The notes below the pieces were generated by a model. It worked only from the letters and a program-made list of their open reading frames with translations. It was not told the DNA's origin and searched no databases. From contig JAOUAE010000039.1 in assembly GCA_029861085.1 (NCBI GenBank), positions 1 to 10,535 of the forward strand: DNA of 10,535 bases, given 5' to 3'. This DNA is from Candidatus Nitrosopumilus sp. Its GTDB lineage: Archaea > Thermoproteota > Nitrososphaeria > Nitrososphaerales > Nitrosopumilaceae. The position numbers were made by a program, and so were the translations under genes. Of the stretch, positions 1 through 8,000 are shown piece by piece (position 1 is the first letter of the stretch; every line of letters begins with the position of its first letter).

Positions 1-125
1 AATATGCAGAAGGATACAAAGCAAGAATGGCAGTGCTTGAAGAAAAAATGAAACCGATAGATGGTGATGGCGTCAATGCATCCAATAGCGGCGAAAAGAA
101 AGAAAACTACGAAGATCCAGATTAA
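1..125 (+). CDS. C-terminal end of an unrecognised protein (partial)
   Basis: An open frame enters from the left edge (first full codon at base 3) and ends at TAA 123-125. The 40 visible residues begin YAEGYKARMAVLEEKMK, which looks helical and charged. They end in a polar, acidic, probably disordered tail (NSGEKKENYEDPD). This is typical of the last residues of a soluble cytoplasmic protein, but I do not recognise the family. The next gene is 104 bp downstream with its own TATA box, so the two are probably separate transcription units. The reading is supported by plausible codon use and amino-acid content only. Confidence 0.55.
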   Translation, partial: YAEGYKARMAVLEEKMKPIDGDGVNASNSGEKKENYEDPD

Positions 126-168
126 AGGTATTTCAAATATAAATAAAAATACATACGATAAAAATCAG

Positions 169-174
169 TTTTTT
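169..174 (+). terminator. Possible oligo-T terminator after the first gene
   Basis: A run of six T lies about 45 bases after the stop codon at 125 and before the TATA box of the next gene. Archaeal transcription commonly ends at such runs without a hairpin. In an AT-rich genome the run could also be chance. Confidence 0.25.
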
Positions 175-200
175 GCTATCAAACATATTCAAAGAAGCAC

Positions 201-208
201 AAATATAG
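201..208 (+). promoter_or_regulatory. TATA box for the coiled-coil gene
   Basis: The sequence AAATATAG is centred about 26 bases before the ATG at 230. This is the spacing expected for an archaeal TATA box driving a leaderless mRNA, and it supports 230 rather than 209 as the start. Confidence 0.5.
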
Positions 209-229
209 TTGTATTCTGTTATTTGTTTA

Positions 230-988
230 ATGGCTCTATTTTCAAAAGAAAAAATAGGTAATCCAGAAAATATAATTAGTGAAAACAAAACAAACTCTAT
301 CATTTATCAAATGAATTCATCAGATGTAAAAACAGATACAGAAAAAATGAAAAAAGACATAGATGAGGTAACAAGAGCGATGGAGAGTGCTCGTAATACT
401 ACATATGAAAAGAAAATAATGGTAAATGAGATAAAGACCAAATTAACCAGGAAAAAAAATGAGATGGAAGAATTACAAGATAAATTAGAAAGTGTAAGAA
501 AGCACGTAGGATCAGAGGTTAAAAAATTATCAGATTTAGAAATAGAAATAAATAAAATAAAAACAACACTAGAAAAAATTAAAGAAGCAGGGCAAAACTT
601 AGATCCAAAATATCTTGAGCAATCCCAAAATGATCTCATAAATACCCTTGTCAAAGTTACATCAGAATATGAAAAAACACAAAGTGATCTTAATGCAATA
701 AAAAAGATAGAGGAAATCACATCTAAGAAATTGCAAAATATTCAAATGGATTTTAATAAATTAGAGACATACGCTGTAGATAGGATAAATGAGACTGAGA
801 TGATGATAACTAATGTATCCACAACCATAGAACAGGTCATAAAGTCATACAATGAAATAACAACTGTCGCAAAAGAACTTTTAAAATCAGCAGTGGCTAC
901 AAAAATAGAATTAAAAGAAGATAATAATTATAAAATTGAACAGAATCAACCATATCAAGAATTTAAAAATGCCAAAATAGCAATCTAG
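230..988 (+). CDS. Coiled-coil protein, function unknown
   Basis: A 252-residue soluble protein with no signal peptide or membrane segment. After a short N-terminus (MALFSKEKIGNPENI) nearly all the chain is charged and heptad-like, rich in Lys, Glu, Ile and Leu. A long coiled coil covers roughly residues 30-115, a break near GQNLDPKYLEQ (about 120-130) follows, and a second helical stretch runs to about residue 225. The pattern resembles methyl-accepting or SMC-like rods, but there is no ATPase, HAMP or hallmark signalling motif, so no family is assigned. The ATG at 230 is preferred over an upstream ATG at 209 because it lies about 26 bases after a TATA box and begins MALFSKEK, a usual cytoplasmic start. 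The following pseudo-receiver gene is 93 bp away in the same direction but has its own TATA box. A structural or scaffold role is only a guess. Confidence 0.8.
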   Translation: MALFSKEKIGNPENIISENKTNSIIYQMNSSDVKTDTEKMKKDIDEVTRAMESARNTTYEKKIMVNEIKTKLTRKKNEMEELQDKLESVRKHVGSEVKKLSDLEIEINKIKTTLEKIKEAGQNLDPKYLEQSQNDLINTLVKVTSEYEKTQSDLNAIKKIEEITSKKLQNIQMDFNKLETYAVDRINETEMMITNVSTTIEQVIKSYNEITTVAKELLKSAVATKIELKEDNNYKIEQNQPYQEFKNAKIAI

Positions 989-1052
989 AATATCTTGACA
1001 GAATTAATATGAATAAACACTTTGGAACATACAGTGAAGAATTTAAACCGTC

Positions 1053-1060
1053 CATATTTA
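1053..1060 (+). promoter_or_regulatory. TATA box for the pseudo-receiver gene
   Basis: CATATTTA is centred about 25 bases before the ATG at 1082, again the spacing of a leaderless archaeal transcript. It implies that this gene can be transcribed independently of the coiled-coil gene upstream. Confidence 0.45.
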
Positions 1061-1081
1061 GGATTGTAATACAGACATAAA

Positions 1082-2053
1082 ATGACAGCATCCATAATTG
1101 AAACAAAGGAACTAGAGAATAAGGATTTATTACAAATTGAATACTTTTCGGATTGGGTTATTTCAAAGAAAGATGTAGTGGTAGTAGAGCCCAACAATAC
1201 AATGATAATCGCCATACGTAAGTTTCTCCTCAAGATAGGTTTTCAAAATATTCATGTATGCAATGAAGTAAAAGAAGGCATACAGATATTTTCACATTTC
1301 ATAGGTAATGATATCAGCGTTCCAATAATCATCAATAGTGGCTCAAATAAAAATATTAAAAATACCATAACAGAAATATTAGAAATTCAGCCTAATGCAA
1401 ATATAATAATTACAACAGCAAAAGAAAAAACAGATCCTGAAATAATTAATCTATTCGATATGGGAATATCATCAGTGTTGCACAAACCATTCGTTTTTGA
1501 TGATTTTAAAAAATCTTTTCCTCATATGATTGAAGAAGAAGAAATACAAAAAGAAGTGACAAGTGAAAATCTCGAATCATTATTGCTACTGCACAATCAA
1601 ATAACTCACAATAAGTTCAAAGATATTCACAAATTAGAGAATTCAAAAATTGAAGAAATAATAAAAAATGCACTAGACAATAAAACCATTGTTTTAATTA
1701 AAGAGATATCAGAAGCTTCATGCAATCAATGCAGTTCTACAAATATGACATACATATCAGAATGTCCAAAATGTAATGGAGTTAACTTTAAACAAAAAGA
1801 TCTTGTGGAACATTATAGTTGTGGCGAAATTTATCCAAAAGAAACAGATTACAAGACATGTGTTAAATGCAATAAACAGATTGGTTCTGTAGGTACGGAT
1901 TATAGAGAGTTTGCAGGATACCATATTTGTTCTAGCTGCAATGAACGATTTGACAGACCGTTATTCAAATTTGCCTGTCTTGATTGTGGTAATATTTTCA
2001 TGGATGTATTGGCACAATGGAAAAAAAGTAAACTATACAAAATTCAAAGATAA
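1082..2053 (+). CDS. Pseudo-receiver protein with C-terminal TackOD1-like zinc-ribbon domain
   Basis: A 323-residue soluble protein. Residues about 31-147 follow the CheY-like receiver fold: a first strand VVVVEPN (E36, P37 where two acids are usual), strand IIINSG, strand IIITT (T111/T112) and the conserved LHKPF with K135. The phosphoacceptor Asp is replaced by N85, so phosphotransfer at that site is not expected. A charged helical linker spans about 148-210. The C-terminus has eleven Cys and one His in CxxC-type pairs: C214/C217, C228/C231, H244/C247, C260/C263, C283/C286 and C299/C302. This is enough for three zinc sites. The order CxxC, CPxC, HxxCG, CxxC, GxDY, CxxC matches what I know of the thaumarchaeal output domain TackOD1, found in archaeal signalling proteins. 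That family assignment is from memory. The gene converges with the glycosyltransferase gene, with 19 bp between them. Target and output are unknown. Confidence 0.85.
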   Translation: MTASIIETKELENKDLLQIEYFSDWVISKKDVVVVEPNNTMIIAIRKFLLKIGFQNIHVCNEVKEGIQIFSHFIGNDISVPIIINSGSNKNIKNTITEILEIQPNANIIITTAKEKTDPEIINLFDMGISSVLHKPFVFDDFKKSFPHMIEEEEIQKEVTSENLESLLLLHNQITHNKFKDIHKLENSKIEEIIKNALDNKTIVLIKEISEASCNQCSSTNMTYISECPKCNGVNFKQKDLVEHYSCGEIYPKETDYKTCVKCNKQIGSVGTDYREFAGYHICSSCNERFDRPLFKFACLDCGNIFMDVLAQWKKSKLYKIQR

Positions 2054-2072
2054 TATTCCCATCAATTAAAAA

Positions 2073-5000
2073 TTAATCCCAAGAAGCACTTTTCTTAAAA
2101 TATGCTCTAAGATATGCCCTAAGATTTATCATCTTTAGATAAGGCCTATAAAAGAAAGTCATCACAGGGACAAGATAAACAAGTTTCAGATTACTAAATT
2201 TCCCAGAATACAGTGTTGCAAATGAAAAAACTGTAATTTCCAATATCAGAAAAGCAGACATAACTAACGTTAGTGGGTATACTAGAACATGTAGATTATC
2301 CCCCATGAACATAATAATAGAAATGATTCCAAGAACTGTAAGTCCTATTGGAAAAATTATGCTCAAAATTATGTCCAACACAAACATATCAATAAAAGAA
2401 ATCTTGTCTTTCAATGGAAATTTGGAGGTAAGAATATTTTTGTTCTTAGACAACGTTTGAAGTTGTCCATATGCCCAACGATTTCTCTGAGCTATCCACG
2501 TATGCCAGTTAGGAGGACAATAAGTATAAGCTATAGATTCAGGAATAAAACGTATTTTACCGCGAGTCTTTCTAAATTTAAGAGTAAGATCAAAATCTTC
2601 AGTAAGAGTGTCTTTATCAAAAGTATGTACGCCTTTAATTATGTCTTTTTTGAATATTCCAAAAGCTCCTGAAATTACCAATAATACCTGAAACATAGAA
2701 GTAAAACGTCTACCAAGTTCAATTGCAATCATGTATTCATAAGTCTGTAATTTAGTTAAAACATTATTTACACCACCATCACCAGCAAGTATCTTAACAT
2801 TTCCTGAAAATGCCACAGTTGATTCATCATCAAAGTATTGTGCGGCATTTCTTAATGCATACGTATCTAATTTAGTATCGCCATCCATACACAAAACATA
2901 ATCTCCAGTAGCATAATTCATCCCATGGTTCAATGCAGATGCCTTTGAACTTTTATTTGGAAATAAAGGTACATCTCGATGAATTAATTTTATCAAACCT
3001 TGTTGAGCAAAAGAATTTGCAATCAACCAAGTTTTGTCTGTTGAACCATCATCAATTACAATGACTTCTTTATTTAGATAATCTGTTGCAAGTGCAGATT
3101 CAATTGATTCCTTGATTCCAGATTCTTCATTATGAGCAGGAATCAAGATGGTGATTTTTTTATTAGACATTATTTCAGTTTGAAGATTTTTACGTTTTCT
3201 AACAAGGAGATGACCCGTGAAAAATAGAATTTTAAATGCACCACGTGTATAATCAAAAAAAACTGGAAATATCATCATAATGATAGACAATATTGGGACC
3301 ACAGCAAAATCATTATGAAACCAATCAATAAAAGATTCACCAGATACTCTAAAGATTCCATAATCTCTTAACGGAATGCTTGCAAATGACTTTTCAGTGA
3401 TTGTGTCATACACTACAATTGTCGAGTATTTTTCAAGATCAAGATCATGTAATATGTATGCATTATCACCAGAGTTAAGATTCAAAGTTCCCAATTCAAT
3501 TGAATCTGAAGAATTTTTACATGTTAATTCAGAGGTAGAAGGAACAATACACGTGATTAGATTTGGTCCAGTTCTAAACATATTTTTAGATTTTATGGTT
3601 GAAACATAATCATTTTCATCATAATCAAATGAAAAATTTTCAATTGTGATTAATGATGTAAAACCAATACTTTTGGTTAGCACTTGACCATATGCAGTAA
3701 TATCATTTAAACCGACAAAAAATCCAGTATGCTTTGTAATTTCATCAGATTTTAATTTTGGTTCTGGGACAATATTAAAACTAGATATGAAAGAATTCAA
3801 AGCTATATTCAAAGGAGTCAGTATCTCAATTTGATCATGTAAAATTATCTTCGCATAGGGTTGTTCTAGGAAATGATCATATATCATCACGATATTATTT
3901 TGCCGCGTATTAACCTCATTTAATAAATAACTACGACTAAGAATATTCTCCACGATTTTTCCGAGATATGTTCCACCGTCATCATATTCTCCAAGATAAT
4001 TACCAGTGTGTCCATCATATTTGAATATGTCATCATATAGACCGCCCATAACGTACAAATTTTTGTCATGACCAAATCTAATATCGCTCAATTGAGTCAG
4101 CCCATCATTTCCAGGAGTTGCAAACACCATATCAAAATCCCCAGAAACAGTAAAACGAGATATGATGTTATCGCCATAATTAATAGCTAAAAGATATTTA
4201 CCGTCAGGAGTTAAAATAAGATCAGTAGGATAATTCAAGGCATTATGTTTTATAAAAAAGTCATCAAGATATTTTTTATTTTTCACATCATATGCTAAGA
4301 TGTTATCACCTGAAGGATCACTTGCAAACATGTATTGTCCATCTCTAGTAAAAACAACACTTCGCAATCCAACATTCATAGAATCGTCAGTTGTAGAATA
4401 AGGAGATTCAGCAAATACTCCAAGTAAGTTACCTTTTTTAACATCATATTGATACACTCTGTCATCATTTTCATTAATCACATATAGATCAGAATTTGGA
4501 CCAAATGTAATACCACCAGGTCTGATCAGATTACCAGTATCCTGGACAAAAATACTCAAATCATCATCATATGGATCATATTTGAGAATTTCATTATTGT
4601 CAGTATTGGAAATAAACAAGATGCCGTCTTTTACTACTAATCCATGAGGCTTTTGCAATATTCCATTGCCATTACTAATTGCCACATCATAAGAAATGTT
4701 CTGTTTAAAATCATGAGATATTATTTTATTATTTAGACTGCTGCTGACATATAGAAGATCATTTACGGTATCAAAAGCAAGTCCCTCAGGACCACTTAAT
4801 CCATCATCACTGGATAACAATAGAGTATATTGTTTTGAGTCTAGATCATATGATAAAACTTCATTTGAGTCAAACAGACTTATGTACATAATATTACTAT
4901 CACCCAGTACAAATCCATGAGGTGAGTTTTGTAGTAAAATTTCATCCGCAAATTCGCCAGTTCGTACGTTGTATTGTAATATTTTATTAGTTCCAGAACT

Positions 5001-8000
5001 TCCCACATAGAAATTACCCCTCTCATCTACTACATTACCAACAGGTCCAAGTAATTTGTGATCCCTACTCTCGATAAATTCATCAATAAATTTACCATCA
5101 GTTGAATCATAACGTAAAACCCGATTATTATCATAGCTATTCACATAAAGATAATTTTCATCAAAAGACAAGCTTTGAGGATTATTAATGCCAGCTTTAT
5201 TTTGTGTCACAAAGACATCAAGGAAACTACCTGTATCGCCATTAAATCTAAAGATTTTATCATCACTACTTACATAGAGATTATTGTCAGGGCCAAACGT
5301 AAGATATGATGGACCAAAAAGTTGATCATTTTCAGTATTTACAACAACACTCGAAAAAAGACCCGTAACTCCGTCATATCTAAGAATATTATTTCTAAGA
5401 TTATCAGGTACATACAATTCACCATCAGGGCCAACAACAGAATTATCTCTACTAATAAGTGCCCTGTTGAAAGATACCGTAAGTTTGCCTAAACTCTTAC
5501 CAGTATCTTCATCATAACAATGAATATCATTTGTCAAATAACTACTAACACATATTTTATTATCATAAATTTCAAGATGTTTTGGTTGGTATAGAGCAGA
5601 TGATGCATCAGTTACAAATTTTTCAATTTCAAGTTTGACATTATTTTGTATTTTAGCTTTTAAAATTTCACTCGTTTCATTACTTACAACATAGAGATTA
5701 TCGTCAGGGCCAAACGTAATTCCGTGTGGTTTTTGGAGTTCGTTTGAATTTACAAAGACGTCCTTGAATGTGCCATCTGGAGAGTATCGAAGGATTTCAT
5801 CGGTGTTTCTACTACTTACATAAAAAAACTCAGAATTTACAGAGATGTCAATAGGATTAGCAAGTCCTCCCCCACTAGCAAATACATCAATTAATTGACC
5901 AGTCATACGTTCAAAACGTAGAATTTCATCAGTCATTGTACTTACAACATAGAGATTATCGTCAGGGCCAAACGTAATTCCGTGTGGTTTTTGGAGTTCG
6001 TTTGAATTTACAAAGACGTCCTTGAATGTGCCATCTGGAGAGTATCGAAGGATTTCATCGGTGTTTCTACTACTTACATAGAGATTATTGTCAGGGCCAA
6101 ACGTAAGGTCTTCAGGACCATTCAGTCCACCGCTGCCAGTCTTTACAAAGACGTCCTTGAATGTGCCATCTGGAGAGTATCGAAGGATTTCATCGGTGTT
6201 TCCACTGCCGACATAGAGATTATCGTCAGGGCCAAACGTAATTCCCGTTGGCAGCACCAGTCCACCGCTGCCATGTCTGATGAAAACATCCAAGAATTTA
6301 CCAGATTTGCCATCAAAACGAAGTACATTGTCATTACTACTTACATAGAGATTATTGTCAGGGCCAAACAAGGAATATTTTGGATTTAGTATTTCACCAT
6401 TATGTGAACTTACTATATTATCAACAAACTCACCATGAATACCATATCTTAGGATTTCATTAGTCAAGAAACTGGCAACGTATAGATATTTTTCATTAGA
6501 GCTAAATACAAGATCTTTGGGACCATTCAGTCCACCGCTGCCAGTCTTTACAAAGACGTCCTTGAATGTGCCATCTGGAGAGTATCGAAGGATTTCATCG
6601 GTGTTTCCACTGCCGACATAGAGATTATCGTCAGGGCCAAACGTAATTCCCGTTGGCAGCACCAGTCCACCGCTGCCATGTCTGATGAAAACATCCAAGA
6701 ATTTACCAGATTTGCCATCAAAACGAAGTACATTGTCATTACTACTTACATAGAGATTATCGTCAGGGCCAAACGTAAGGTCTTCAGGACCATTCAGTCC
6801 ACCGCTGCCAGTCTTTACAAAGACGTCCTTGAATGTGCCATCTGGAGAGTATCGAAGGATTTCATCGGTGTTTCCACTGCCGACATAGAGATTATCGTCA
6901 GGGCCAAACGTAATTCCCGTTGGCAGCACCAGTCCACCGCTGCCAGTCTTTACAAAGACGTCCTTGAATGTGCCATCTGGAGAGTATCGAAGGATTTCAT
7001 CGGTGTTTCCATTACTCAGATATACAAAACCATGTAAATCAAGTGTCCAATAACCACTTTTTTTTACATCACCGTTTTCTGTAATATACAATCGGAGATC
7101 ATTACCCGTTGAGATTTCAAAATTTTCAATTTCTAGCTCTCCTTCATCTTCTTCATAATCAATAGTAGCAACCCCTTTTGCATTATAATTACCAATATTT
7201 TCAAAGAATCCATACTGTTCATAGATTACTTGTGATGCAATTTTTGGAGAATCAATTGTCTTAACATCATTTGCAAGATTGTTTACAATATCTCGAATGT
7301 AAAAAGAATCTTCAAGTTTTATTTTTACAAACGGTTCTTTTCTAATCTCATCAAATATCAATACAGTGTCATAAATATTCAGATCAACGTCAGGTAATTT
7401 GTAATTCTTGTTACCAAGTTTTGTTTTTAATTTATCCAAATAAATTTCAGGAGATAAAGTGGTACTCTGACTCAAATAAGCATGTAATTCAGGTATTTGA
7501 AAGTATTTTTCAACTTTGGATTCATAGCTAATTTCAAAAGATTCTAATCTTAAATAATTATTTTTTTCAATTGTAAGAATTTGAGCCTTTCCTTTTGCAT
7601 CATGAGTACCAATTCCTTCAAAGAACCCTATTTTTCGAGGAATCAAATATGAGCTTAACTCAGGTAGTTTTCCTTCCAAACATTGTTTAACAATGTCAAT
7701 TTCTCCAAAGTTCAAATGCTCATTTATTTCATTATTGTTTAATAATCTAATCAGGTGTTCATAAGACATCTCATTGGATTGTAAAACGGATTTCATTTGA
7801 TTACAAGATGAAAGAACGTCATCAACTGACATATGTTGAGTACGTAAGTTAGGAGATACTTGAAACCCTTCATAAGATACCGCCAAAGAAATTGTAAAAA
7901 GTCCAACCATAATCAGTATAATGAAAATGAGTCTGACAAACATGGATTCAATCAAAATATTAACAATTAAAAGATTTATAAAAATAAGAAAAATAAAACT

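Larger units (their letters stand above)
3972..7031 (-). repeat. Region coding for 22-23 beta-propeller blades
   Basis: Residues about 331-1350. The blade core TFGPDDNLYVGS or a variant recurs about every 43-45 residues, for example at 371, 416, 460, 551, 596, 640, 683, 769, 862, 908, 997, 1082, 1172, 1223, 1270 and 1315. Each is followed by a strand such as NTDEILRYSPDG or DNVLRFDGKSGK, then FxDVFVxxGSGGL. The type is the NHL/SMP-30-like extracellular propeller. Blades after about residue 790 have diverged in sequence. Those before it are nearly identical. Over 20 blades is enough for about three propellers in a row. Confidence 0.85.
5681..7031 (-). repeat. Recently amplified part of the propeller repeats
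   Basis: Within this stretch most repeat units are identical or nearly so at the DNA level, with unit lengths of about 129-135 bp. By my count one 135-bp unit (6528-6662) has about 50% GC, against about 32% in a 60-bp sample of the same gene's 3' part. Identity of DNA, including third codon positions, points to recent duplication or gene conversion rather than protein-level constraint alone. Confidence 0.85.

Noticed and set aside
307..720. 137-codon open frame on the minus strand, Phe/Ser-rich
   Set aside because: It is the antisense shadow of the coiled-coil gene, whose Lys/Glu codons read as Phe/Ser on the other strand.
2054..2072. Short AT-rich palindrome-like stretch between the convergent genes (ATTAAAAATTAAT)
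   Set aside because: It may help termination on both strands, but it is too short and AT-rich to separate from chance.
6143..6739. Two identical 63-codon open frames on the minus strand (6143-6334 and 6548-6739)
   Set aside because: They lie in another frame of the propeller repeats and are identical only because the DNA repeats are. The product is not protein-like beyond that.
5681..7031. Possible CRISPR array because of regular DNA repeats
   Set aside because: The units are 129-135 bp, in frame, and code for propeller blades. There are no short repeats separated by unique spacers.
6678..7037. 119-codon open frame on the plus strand with internal repeats
   Set aside because: It is antisense to the repeat array of the giant gene. 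Its repeats simply mirror the propeller units.
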